The notes under the pieces were generated by a model. The model had not been told where the DNA came from. It was given only the letters and a program-made list of their open reading frames with translations, and did no database searches. Positions 1 through 5,770 of a DNA stretch of 7,236 bases are shown here, piece after piece. The stretch lies in the NCBI GenBank assembly GCA_937950415.1, contig CALFDL010000069.1, positions 1 through 7,236 of the forward strand, read 5' to 3'. The stretch comes from an uncultured Collinsella sp. Its GTDB lineage: Bacteria > Actinomycetota > Coriobacteriia > Coriobacteriales > Coriobacteriaceae. How positions within the stretch are numbered: the first letter of the stretch is position 1; every line of letters begins with the position of its first letter. The position numbers and the translations under genes are program-made.

Positions 1-1400
1 CGGACGAGCAGGAGCGTAAGGAACTCAGCGTGAGCCAGGCGGTGGAGATCGCCGCTGGCGCGCTCGATGCGATTCCGCAGCTGAGCGTCCTGGGTGAGGT
101 CACGGGCTTTCGTGGCCCCAATGCCCGAAGCGGCCACTGCTACTTCCAGATCAAGGACGACTCGGCCGCCGTCGATTGCATCATCTGGAAGGGCGCCTAT
201 CTCAAGCGCACCTTCGACTTGCGCGACGGTATGCAGGTGAGCTTTAAGGGCAGCTTCAATCTTTATAAGCCCACGGGCCGTATGAGCTTTGTTGCCCGCT
301 CGTTCTCGCTGGCGGGGGAGGGCCTGCTGCGTCAGCAGGTGGCACAGCTGGCCGAAAAGCTGCGTCGCGAGGGTTTGATGGACGAGGCGCGTAAACGCCG
401 CATTCCGGTGTTCTGCTCGCGCGTGGCGGTCGTCACCTCGCTTTCCGGCGCTGTGATCGACGACGTCAAGCGCACGCTGCGCCGTCGCAACCCGCTTGTC
501 GAGCTCGTCTGCGTGGGCGCCAAGGTACAAGGCGAGGGAGCGCCGGCGGAGCTCATCGAGGGCTTGCGCCGCGCTGCGTCCATCACGCCGGCACCCGACT
601 GCATCTTGCTGGTGCGTGGCGGTGGTTCCTTCGAGGACCTCATGACCTTTAACGACGAGGACCTTGCCCGCGCGGTGGCGACATGCCCCGTGCCCGTGGT
701 GACGGGTATCGGCCACGAGCCCGATACCTCGATCTGCGACATGGTGAGTGACCGCCGTGCCTCCACGCCCACGGCGGCTGCCGAATCGGTAGCACCTGCC
801 ATGACGGAGCTGGCGGACGTGCTCGAGACGCGTCATCAGCGCCTGGGCGCCGCGATGGCATCGATGATCGGGTCGGCTCAGGTCGATCTGGAGATGCTTG
901 ATCAGCGCGGTCGTCGTGCCTGGGATACCTATACGGCACGCCTGGGTGACGCGCTCGATGCCGCCGCATACCGTCCGTGTCTCAACGACCCGACGTTTAT
1001 GGTCGAGCGCCGCGAGTCGGAGCTCGCTTTGACGGCCGATCGCCTGTCGGGCGCCATTGCACGTTCGGTCGGGGCGTTCCGTTCGAGCTTCGATCGTCTG
1101 CCCGAGCGCTTGGTCGCAAGCACCTCGGGACTCGACGGCAAACGCCATGCGCTCACGCTCGCGAGCTCTCGTCTGGAACATCAGGGGCGCACGATGCTGA
1201 GCAAGCCCGCGTCCGATCTGGGCCGTGCGGCGGCTTCGCTCGACGCCCTGTCGCCGCTCAAGGTGCTGGGCCGCGGCTACTCCATCGCGTACAGCGACGA
1301 CGGTGTAGCTACGAGTGCCAAGACCTTTAAGCCTGGTGACGCAATTCGTGTGCGTATGGCAGACGGCAACGTGGCGGCAACCGTCGACACGGTCGAATAG
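1..1400 (+). CDS. xseA: Exodeoxyribonuclease VII large subunit (5' partial)
   Basis: XseA is the catalytic large subunit of exonuclease VII, a cytoplasmic nuclease that degrades single-stranded DNA to short oligonucleotides and acts with several XseB copies. Counting from the GTG at 30, residues 1-95 form the N-terminal OB-fold (LGEVTGF, HCYFQIKDD). The catalytic domain follows with RGGGS at 196-200, FNDE at 207-210, GIGHE at 226-230 and STPTAAAE at 245-252, and then a long helical region. The C-terminal PLKVLGRGYSIA motif is typical of the family. The frame is open upstream to the window edge. The residues just before the GTG, together with it, read ELSVSQAV and match the usual XseA N-terminal LTVSQL-like segment, so I infer that the true start lies outside the window. 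GTG at 30 is a possible alternative, because AAGGA sits 7 bases upstream of it. The TAG stop is at 1398-1400. xseB follows after 42 bases, so the two are probably cotranscribed. Confidence 0.95.
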   Translation, partial: DEQERKELSVSQAVEIAAGALDAIPQLSVLGEVTGFRGPNARSGHCYFQIKDDSAAVDCIIWKGAYLKRTFDLRDGMQVSFKGSFNLYKPTGRMSFVARSFSLAGEGLLRQQVAQLAEKLRREGLMDEARKRRIPVFCSRVAVVTSLSGAVIDDVKRTLRRRNPLVELVCVGAKVQGEGAPAELIEGLRRAASITPAPDCILLVRGGGSFEDLMTFNDEDLARAVATCPVPVVTGIGHEPDTSICDMVSDRRASTPTAAAESVAPAMTELADVLETRHQRLGAAMASMIGSAQVDLEMLDQRGRRAWDTYTARLGDALDAAAYRPCLNDPTFMVERRESELALTADRLSGAIARSVGAFRSSFDRLPERLVASTSGLDGKRHALTLASSRLEHQGRTMLSKPASDLGRAAASLDALSPLKVLGRGYSIAYSDDGVATSAKTFKPGDAIRVRMADGNVAATVDTVE

Positions 1401-1430
1401 GCCTCGTTTAATTGTGATAGACCTTTAGGA

Positions 1431-1436
1431 AAGGAA
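1431..1436 (+). promoter_or_regulatory. xseB ribosome binding site
   Basis: AAGGAA lies 6 bases before the ATG at 1443, within the purine-rich stretch TAGGAAAGGAAA. This strong site fixes the xseB start. Confidence 0.75.
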
Positions 1437-1442
1437 ACAGAT

Positions 1443-1709
1443 ATGGCAGAGAAGACCCCGGTCGAGCAGCTTACGTACAAGCAGGCTTCGCAGGAGTTGG
1501 AGCTCATCATCCGCAGCTTGGAGTCGGGCGATATGGAGCTCGAGGAGTCGCTCGAGAGCTACACCCGCGGCGTCGAGCTTCTCAAGAGCCTGCGTACCCG
1601 CCTGGCTGATGCCGAACAGAAGGTCTCGGTGCTCCTGAAGGACGTCGACGGCAACGCCGTGCTCGCCGACGGCGAAGCCGCCAACACCGACGACAACCTC
1701 TCGTTCTAA
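1443..1709 (+). CDS. xseB: Exodeoxyribonuclease VII small subunit
   Basis: XseB is the small regulatory subunit of exonuclease VII. Several copies wrap the helical region of XseA and are needed for a stable, active enzyme. The 88-residue product has the normal family length and the expected two-helix pattern. Residues about 8-30 (LTYKQASQELELIIRSLESG) form the first helix. A turn with the family hallmark LESGDMELEESL follows. The second helix (residues about 37-62) carries YTRGVELLKS and ends in LADAEQKV. The C-terminal ~20 residues are acidic and probably disordered. The gene lies 42 bases after xseA with a strong ribosome binding site, in the conserved xseA-xseB order. Codon use matches xseA, and nothing is unusual. 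Confidence 0.95.
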   Translation: MAEKTPVEQLTYKQASQELELIIRSLESGDMELEESLESYTRGVELLKSLRTRLADAEQKVSVLLKDVDGNAVLADGEAANTDDNLSF

Positions 1710-1716
1710 GCATCTC

Positions 1717-1739
1717 GACCAAATATAATTACCTTGGTC
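1717..1739 (+). promoter_or_regulatory. Dyad GACCAA-N11-TTGGTC around a TATAAT box
   Basis: A perfect 6-base inverted repeat (GACCAA at 1717-1722, TTGGTC at 1734-1739) flanks a consensus -10 hexamer TATAAT at 1724-1729, 30 bases before the HIT gene start. No good -35 hexamer is present about 17 bases upstream (TCGTTC at 1701-1706). The arrangement suggests an internal promoter for the HIT gene with an overlapping operator, but this is an inference. The dyad has no T-run after it, so it is not a terminator. Confidence 0.35.
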
Positions 1740-1758
1740 TGTAAGAAAGGAACCAACC

Positions 1759-2094
1759 ATGTGCGATTGCATCTTCTGCAAAATTGCCAACCACGAGATC
1801 CCCTCGACCGTTGTCTATGAGGACGACCAGGTCATCGCCTTCGACGACCTCAACCCACAGGCGCCGGTCCACACGCTCGTGATCCCCAAGAAGCACTACA
1901 GCGACATCGCCGACAACGTACCTGCCGAGACCATGGGCGCCATGGCTCACGCCATCCAAGAGGTCGCCAAGGCCAAGGGTCTGGAGGACGGTTTCCGCGT
2001 CATCTCCAACAAGGGTGTCAACGCCGGCCAGACCGTCATGCACTTCCACATGCACGTCCTCGGCGGCAAAAATCTGGGCGAGAACCTCATCTGA
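1759..2094 (+). CDS. HIT-family (histidine triad) nucleotide-binding protein, HINT-like
   Basis: This is a small cytoplasmic histidine-triad protein of the HINT/Fhit superfamily. Such proteins hydrolyse phosphoramidate or related bonds on purine nucleotides (for example AMP-lysine-type adducts). The exact physiological substrate cannot be read from the sequence. The product has 111 residues, the usual length. The N-terminus CDCIFCKIA contains the CxxC pair (C4, C7) common in bacterial HIT proteins and, with H46 in PKKHY, often part of a zinc site. The catalytic triad HFHMHVLGG is at residues 95-103 (H95, H97, H99), preceded by the family segment NKGVNAGQTV. AAGAAAGGAA just upstream supports the ATG at 1759. 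The gene lies 49 bases after xseB and may be cotranscribed with it or driven by the TATAAT element between them. No terminator is seen before lysR, 41 bases downstream. Confidence 0.93.
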   Translation: MCDCIFCKIANHEIPSTVVYEDDQVIAFDDLNPQAPVHTLVIPKKHYSDIADNVPAETMGAMAHAIQEVAKAKGLEDGFRVISNKGVNAGQTVMHFHMHVLGGKNLGENLI

Positions 2095-2135
2095 GGACGC
2101 GTAGCCCGTCGACTTGGCTGTCTTTGGAGTAATCT

Positions 2136-3026
2136 ATGCAGCTTTCTCAACTCGAATACCTTCAAGCGGTAGCGAACTACGGCGGCGTGCGCAAAGCAGC
2201 TCGCGCCGTTCATGTGAGTCCGCAGGCCGTTTCGTCGGCAATCAAAAAGTTGGAATCTGAGTATCAGATTGTTTTGCTCGACCGATCGGCGGGGGAGGCT
2301 GTTTTGTCTCCGGCGGGCAGAGAATTTGCGCGTCGTGCACGCGTGATCCTGGCACAAGTCGACGATCTCAAAAAGTACGCCCAATCGAGGGACGACGGCG
2401 TCTCGCCCGACGGCCACTTCCGTCTTTACGCCCCCTGCCTTCACGGGCGGGGGCGTCTTTTTTCCGAAAACTGGTACGACTCGTTTGAAAGCTCGCACCC
2501 TCAGATTCACCTTGACGTGTGGCATCAGCCAACGGCTACATGCTTTGAATCACTCGTGCTTGGCATTTCGGATGCGGCCATCTCATTTGAGGAACCAAGG
2601 GACGGTGTCCTTTCTTCGAAATACTTGGGTGAAAAGGAGCTCAAGGTCCTTTCATGCCCAGCTGGTCATCAATCTGTTGACGCTATGACCATTCGTGAGT
2701 TACTGGGCGGCAGGCTCGCTGTTCCCATTAATTTGTCACCCTGTCTCAATGCAATCAATCAATGTCCTGAAGCCCAGCTGGTTAATTTCCGCTTCCGCGA
2801 TGTCGAATACGGAAACAGGGCGCAGGTTGAGTTTCTTCAAGCCGGGGGATTGATATTGAGTTTTTCTGGCTCTTCTCTCGCATCAGATGGATTGGAAGTG
2901 AGCGAGTGCTCCATTGAAGCCTCGCATGACGTAGCCTTGCCCATCTACTTTTGCTATCGACAAAATGCCTGGACCGATCGACACCAGACGGTTTTTCTGC
3001 ACCTATTGCGTCATCTCGCTTCGTGA
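2136..3026 (+). CDS. LysR-family transcriptional regulator
   Basis: This is a LysR-type DNA-binding regulator, normally a tetramer that binds promoter DNA and responds to a small ligand. The 296-residue length is typical. Residues 1-60 form the winged helix-turn-helix: LEYLQAVANYGGVRKAARA, the recognition helix SPQAVSSAIKKLE at 28-40, then LLDRS and LSPAGREF. A linker helix runs to about residue 85. The effector-binding domain starts near GHFRLYAP (residues 93-100), followed by F117 and HPQIHLDVW at 121-129. GGAG 6 bases upstream fixes the ATG. The first ~330 bases are GC-rich like the upstream genes, while the effector-domain portion is more AT-rich with mixed codon endings. A strong hairpin followed by six T lies inside the coding region at codons 98-110. 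The MFS gene downstream on the same strand is a natural candidate target; the ligand is unknown. Confidence 0.9.
   Translation: MQLSQLEYLQAVANYGGVRKAARAVHVSPQAVSSAIKKLESEYQIVLLDRSAGEAVLSPAGREFARRARVILAQVDDLKKYAQSRDDGVSPDGHFRLYAPCLHGRGRLFSENWYDSFESSHPQIHLDVWHQPTATCFESLVLGISDAAISFEEPRDGVLSSKYLGEKELKVLSCPAGHQSVDAMTIRELLGGRLAVPINLSPCLNAINQCPEAQLVNFRFRDVEYGNRAQVEFLQAGGLILSFSGSSLASDGLEVSECSIEASHDVALPIYFCYRQNAWTDRHQTVFLHLLRHLAS
2428..2463 (+). terminator. Terminator-like hairpin inside lysR
   Basis: ACGCCCCC (2428-2435) and GGGGGCGT (2449-2456) form a perfect 8-base-pair GC-rich stem. An inner GCC/GGC pairing (2437-2439 with 2446-2448) extends it past one bulged T. The stem is followed by C and then six T (2458-2463). 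On the + strand this has the anatomy of an intrinsic terminator, yet it lies within the lysR reading frame at the start of the effector domain. Translating ribosomes would normally suppress it. Whether it acts is not known. Confidence 0.5.
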
Positions 3027-3043
3027 GGCCTTTTGGCCTCGTG
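3022..3043 (+). terminator. Hairpin at the lysR stop, without T-tract
   Basis: GAGGCC (3025-3030), a TTTT loop and GGCCTC (3035-3040) form a perfect stem that overlaps the lysR TGA. Two G-T pairs and one C-G pair extend it to 9 base pairs (3022-3043). The bases that follow (TCGTCAAG) are not T-rich. It could stabilise the 3' end of the message or act as a weak or Rho-assisted terminator. Confidence 0.3.
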
Positions 3044-3044
3044 T

Positions 3045-3063
3045 CGTCAAGTGATTATTGACG
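3045..3063. promoter_or_regulatory. Operator-like dyad CGTCAA-N7-TTGACG
   Basis: A perfect 6-base inverted repeat with a 7-base AT-rich spacer (CGTCAAGTGATTATTGACG) lies in the 119-base gap between lysR and the MFS gene. TTGACG also resembles a -35 hexamer, but no convincing -10 stands at the right distance. It does not match the strict T-N11-A LysR box, since the symmetric T and A are 13 bases apart. It is a candidate binding site for the adjacent regulator, by inference from symmetry and position only. Confidence 0.3.
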
Positions 3064-3133
3064 CCTTGTAACACATAGCTGACAGCTTTGCCCTCATGCT
3101 TTTCCAAGATTCCGATTTAGATTGCTGACTCTT

Positions 3134-3140
3134 GGAGGGT
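3134..3140 (+). promoter_or_regulatory. MFS gene ribosome binding site
   Basis: GGAGGGT ends 5 bases before the ATG at 3146. This site selects that ATG over the TTG at 3122, which lies upstream of it in the same frame. Confidence 0.7.
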
Positions 3141-3145
3141 GGAGC

Positions 3146-4306
3146 ATGAAAAACCGTACGGTTTTGCTTTATATGACGTTCGTTTTTCTGTCGAACTTCA
3201 GCACCATTTTGTATTTTCTGACGGTTTACCTTGAATTCGTCGGATTTTCGATGGTGGCGATTTCTAGCATGATGATTGCATACCAAGTGAGCAAGTTCAT
3301 TCTTGAGGTTCCTACTGGTTATATTGCTGACAGGTTTGGACGAAAGGTGAGCGGCCTCGTTGGCATTGTGGGAATGCTTGGGTACTACGTCGCCCTGCTT
3401 CTCGTTCGATCTCCTCTGCTTTTAATCGGTGCGTTCGCTCTCAAGGGTTTTGCCGTTGCATGTGTGAGCGGATCCATAGAAGCGATTTACATTGACAGCG
3501 TCTCTCAGGACCAGCTTGTAAGACTTAATGTCGTTGAGCGATTCGTTTTCTATGCCTCTTATGCCCTCTCCGCTTGCGTGGGCGGTTTCATTTCGTCTGT
3601 CGGTGCATATCTCATTGGTCTTTCGGCAGATATCATCGCAATGGTGTTGACGTTGGTTGTCGTTGTCTGCACTCCTGAGATGCAAAGAGGGGACACTGCG
3701 GCGACACCTGAACGTGGAATGAGCCCGAAGATGATCGGTGCCGCCATTGCGGGTAATGGCATTCTTCGTTCAGCGTTCATCATGGACTGTTCTCAGGCAT
3801 TTGCTTTTGTCGCCCTGGAAGACTTTTTCTCACTGTTGCTTGCGGGTCGCGGAATGAGTGCCGTCGCTTCGGGCGCGACCATTGCGGTCCAGCTCCTTGC
3901 CTCGGCCTCCATGGGACTTATTGTGCCCAGTGCGATTGCTCATGTCGACAAGGGCTGTTTTGCGCGTATTTGCGGCATCGTGCGCCTTTTCCTGACTGCT
4001 CTGTTTTTGATTCCCTTTACTCCGGCCTATTTGCTGCCCGTGTTCTATGTGCTGCAGACGGTTGCGTACTCGTTATTTGCTCCAATTAAATACTCAATTT
4101 TTCAAAATGCTGCCGATTCTTCGATGCGCTGTTCACTGATTTCGGTTCAAAGCCAGATGGTGGCGGTGGGCGCCATCCTTTTCTATCTGTTCAATGCTGT
4201 GTTGAGTAACGTTGCGGGCATTCGAGTCGTATTGCTTGTTGCGCTCGGGATTTCTTCCCTGGTGTATATCCCCGCGCTCTTTCGTTTTACAAGTCAAAGG
4301 CCGTGA
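3146..4306 (+). CDS. Major facilitator superfamily transporter
   Basis: This is an integral membrane transporter of the major facilitator superfamily, probably an H+-coupled exporter or antiporter; the substrate cannot be inferred. The 386-residue product is hydrophobic throughout and about the length expected for 12 helices. Residues 6-29 and 36-58 are the first two membrane segments. The hallmark motif A follows in the cytoplasmic loop (EVPTGYIADRFGRK, residues 54-67). Further segments are near 68-88 and 89-113, the latter with SGSIEAIYIDS. A polar central loop spans about 177-197. The C-terminal half has segments near 240-262, 274-310 and 335-379. I chose ATG 3146 for its ribosome binding site; it starts MKNRTVLLYM with no extra N-terminal residues. 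Composition is roughly half GC with many T-ending codons, unlike the kinase genes downstream, which hints at separate ancestry. The gene follows lysR on the same strand and may be controlled by it. Confidence 0.88.
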   Translation: MKNRTVLLYMTFVFLSNFSTILYFLTVYLEFVGFSMVAISSMMIAYQVSKFILEVPTGYIADRFGRKVSGLVGIVGMLGYYVALLLVRSPLLLIGAFALKGFAVACVSGSIEAIYIDSVSQDQLVRLNVVERFVFYASYALSACVGGFISSVGAYLIGLSADIIAMVLTLVVVVCTPEMQRGDTAATPERGMSPKMIGAAIAGNGILRSAFIMDCSQAFAFVALEDFFSLLLAGRGMSAVASGATIAVQLLASASMGLIVPSAIAHVDKGCFARICGIVRLFLTALFLIPFTPAYLLPVFYVLQTVAYSLFAPIKYSIFQNAADSSMRCSLISVQSQMVAVGAILFYLFNAVLSNVAGIRVVLLVALGISSLVYIPALFRFTSQRP

Positions 4307-4339
4307 GTATTTGGGCATCGATAACTTATATATCAACGC

Positions 4340-4376
4340 AATAAACCCGAGCGCGAGGGCGTTTGGGTTTATTATT
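4340..4376. terminator. Bidirectional terminator between MFS gene and first kinase
   Basis: AATAAACCC (4340-4348) and GGGTTTATT (4365-4373) are perfect inverted repeats. The interior continues through G-T/A-T/G-T pairs (4349-4351 with 4362-4364) and CGC/GCG to a GAGG loop at 4355-4358, giving a 15-base-pair stem. The T-tract is imperfect (TTTATTATT), and the complementary strand reads much the same. It most likely ends the MFS transcript and shields the kinase gene from it. Confidence 0.6.
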
Positions 4377-4392
4377 AAAGCGTATGTAACCT

Positions 4393-4409
4393 GGCGGCGC
4401 CACACCGCC
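4393..4409 (+). other. Short leader hairpin before first kinase
   Basis: GGCGG (4393-4397) can pair with CCGCC (4405-4409) around a 7-base loop. It sits 7 bases before the Shine-Dalgarno AGGGAG (4417-4422) of the first kinase gene. It may affect translation or message stability; no known riboswitch is recognised. I could not place a convincing -35/-10 pair for this gene between 4307 and 4426. Confidence 0.25.
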
Positions 4410-4426
4410 TGTTAGTAGGGAGACAC

Positions 4427-5605
4427 ATGAACGTTCTGGTCGTCAACGCAGGATCTTCGACCCTTAAGTATCAGGTCATCGATACCAAGTCCCACAAGGT
4501 GTCCGCAAAGGGCTCCTGCGAGCGCGTCTGCTTTACCGGCGGCACTTTCACCCATGCTGCCAACGGCTCCAAGAAAGTGACCGAGAACATCGAGTTCCCC
4601 GACCACAAGGTCGCCATCGAGGTTGTCCTGAAGGACCTCGAGGCCAACGGCGTCAAGATCGAGGGTATCGGCCATCGTATCGTTCAGGGCGGTTGGTACT
4701 TCGGCGATTCCTCCCTCGTCGACGAGGACGTCCTCGCCAAGATCCGCGAGGTCGCCCCGCTGGCGCCGCTGCACAACAACCCCGAGGCCAACGTTATCGA
4801 GTACTGCCTGGAGCAGTATCCCGATCTGCCCAACGTCACGGTCTACGACACCGCTTTCCACTTCAACATGCCCGAGGTCGCCAAGACCTACGCCCTGCCC
4901 AAGGACGTCTGCGACAAGCTGCACATCCGTAAGTACGGCGCCCACGGCACCAGCTACCGTTATATCTCCAAGAAGGTCGCTGAGATGACCAACGGCGAGG
5001 CCCGCAAGGTCGTCGTGTGCCATATCGGCTCCGGCGCTTCCCTGTGCGCCATCGAGGACGGCAAGTGCATGGATACCACCATGGGCCTCACCCCGCTCGA
5101 CGGCGTCATGATGGGCACCCGCTGCGGCTCCATCGACCCGGCTACCGTGTGCTACCTGCAGCGCGAGGGCGGCTATACCTTCGACGAGGTCGACGAGATG
5201 ATGAACAAGAAGTCCGGCCTTTTGGCTGTGACCGGCGGCAAGACCAACGACTGCCGCAACGTCGAGGAGCTCGCCGCTGCTGGTGACCCCGAGGCTCAGC
5301 TCGCCTTCGACATGTTTGTCTACAAGATTGCCGCCAAGGCTGCCGAGATGGCCACTTCTATGTGCGGTATGGACACCCTGGTCTTTACCGCCGGCATCGG
5401 CGAGCACGCTCCGGCTGTCCGCGCCGGCGTTGCCGACCGCCTGGCCTTTATGGGCGTCAAGATGGATCATGCCCGCAACGCCCTGCGTGGTGACGGCGCT
5501 TGGTGCCTGTCTGCCAAGGATTCCAAGGTCAAGATTTTCGTCATCCCCACGGACGAGGAGTTCATGATCGCTTCCGACGTCGAGCGCATCGTCAACGGCA
5601 AGTAA
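4427..5605 (+). CDS. ackA: Acetate kinase family protein, first tandem copy (divergent)
   Basis: Acetate kinase converts acetyl phosphate and ADP to acetate and ATP (reversible), the ATP-yielding step of acetate fermentation in the cytoplasm. The 392-residue product has the two-lobed acetokinase signature. NAGSST at 7-12 is the phosphate loop. GHRIVQGGWYF (82-92) carries the acyl-site arginine R84. D141 (YDTAFH) is the likely catalytic aspartate, H173 lies in GAHGTS, TPLDG is at 222-226, R232 in GTRCGSIDP, and PTDEE at 374-378. These key residues are all present. Unlike its downstream twin, it has Y177 where GTSH is usual, S202 in HIGSG where HLGNG is usual, and H327 in GIGEH where GIGEN is usual. 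Codons are strongly biased to C/G endings, as in highly expressed genes. AGGGAG 4 bases upstream supports the start. A terminator follows directly. It could use another acyl substrate or phosphate donor. The symbol names the family, not a proven enzyme. Confidence 0.85.
   Translation: MNVLVVNAGSSTLKYQVIDTKSHKVSAKGSCERVCFTGGTFTHAANGSKKVTENIEFPDHKVAIEVVLKDLEANGVKIEGIGHRIVQGGWYFGDSSLVDEDVLAKIREVAPLAPLHNNPEANVIEYCLEQYPDLPNVTVYDTAFHFNMPEVAKTYALPKDVCDKLHIRKYGAHGTSYRYISKKVAEMTNGEARKVVVCHIGSGASLCAIEDGKCMDTTMGLTPLDGVMMGTRCGSIDPATVCYLQREGGYTFDEVDEMMNKKSGLLAVTGGKTNDCRNVEELAAAGDPEAQLAFDMFVYKIAAKAAEMATSMCGMDTLVFTAGIGEHAPAVRAGVADRLAFMGVKMDHARNALRGDGAWCLSAKDSKVKIFVIPTDEEFMIASDVERIVNGK
5135..5175 (+). repeat. 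41-base direct repeat, copy in first kinase gene
   Basis: This stretch is identical, base for base, to 6479-6519 in the second kinase gene. Both encode the segment from DPAT to REGGY after the conserved arginine motif. The repeat is internal to two paralogous coding regions and is not a separate element. Confidence 0.85.
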
Positions 5606-5614
5606 TTGATACAA

Positions 5615-5657
5615 GGGGAGGGGACTGGATGGCCTTGTGCCGTTCAGCCCCCTTTTT
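5615..5657 (+). terminator. Intrinsic terminator after first kinase gene
   Basis: GGGG (5620-5623) pairs with CCCC (5648-5651). After one bulged A, CTGGATGGC (5625-5633) pairs with GCCGTTCAG (5639-5647), including two G-T pairs, around a CTTGT loop. TTTTT follows at 5653-5657. The stem plus T-run, 10 bases after the stop codon, is a good intrinsic terminator and separates the two kinase genes into different transcription units. Confidence 0.85.
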
Positions 5658-5676
5658 ACGCTCTTTGGGCGAAGAG

Positions 5677-5706
5677 TTTGATAGATATTTATCGAATTCT
5701 GATAAC
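5677..5706 (+). promoter_or_regulatory. Candidate promoter and quasi-palindrome for second kinase
   Basis: TTGATA (5678-5683) and GATAAC (5701-5706) are separated by 17 bases and match the -35 and -10 consensus at five and four of six positions. The region is much more AT-rich than its surroundings and lies between the upstream terminator and the gene, 65 bases before the ATG. A 20-base imperfect palindrome (5677-5696, mismatched at two pairs) overlaps the -35 box and spacer, so an operator is possible. Confidence 0.45.
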
Positions 5707-5760
5707 TTCTTATTAAGGATACGGCCGCCTTATGGGTTTGCCGACCGTACTGTAATCACG

Positions 5761-5766
5761 AAGGAG
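5761..5766 (+). promoter_or_regulatory. Second kinase ribosome binding site
   Basis: AAGGAG lies 4 bases before the ATG at 5771. It is close to consensus, with slightly short spacing like that of the first kinase gene. Confidence 0.75.
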
Positions 5767-5770
5767 TCTC

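Noticed and set aside
3077..3087. AGCT-GAC-AGCT repeat in the lysR-MFS gap
   Set aside because: Four-base arms are short and common by chance, and there is no clear promoter next to it.
3122..3145. TTG at 3122 as the MFS start
   Set aside because: It would add eight residues encoded over the ribosome binding site; ATG 3146 has GGAGGG at good spacing and begins the normal N-terminus.
4940..4950. Alanine in GAHGTS as an enlarged acyl pocket (phenylalanine in the archaeal enzyme)
   Set aside because: As I recall, enterobacterial acetate kinase also has GAHGTS, so this residue alone does not predict a new substrate.
4412..5614. A 400-codon open frame antisense to the first kinase
   Set aside because: It mirrors the sense gene's strong codon bias; its translation is low-complexity (rich in A, G, V, D, L, H) without any family motif. 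The same holds for the long frame antisense to the second kinase (5801-6988).
5721..5748. Weak inverted repeat in the leader of the second kinase (CGGCCGCC against GCCGACCG)
   Set aside because: Two of eight pairs fail and the loop is long; not enough to propose a regulatory RNA.
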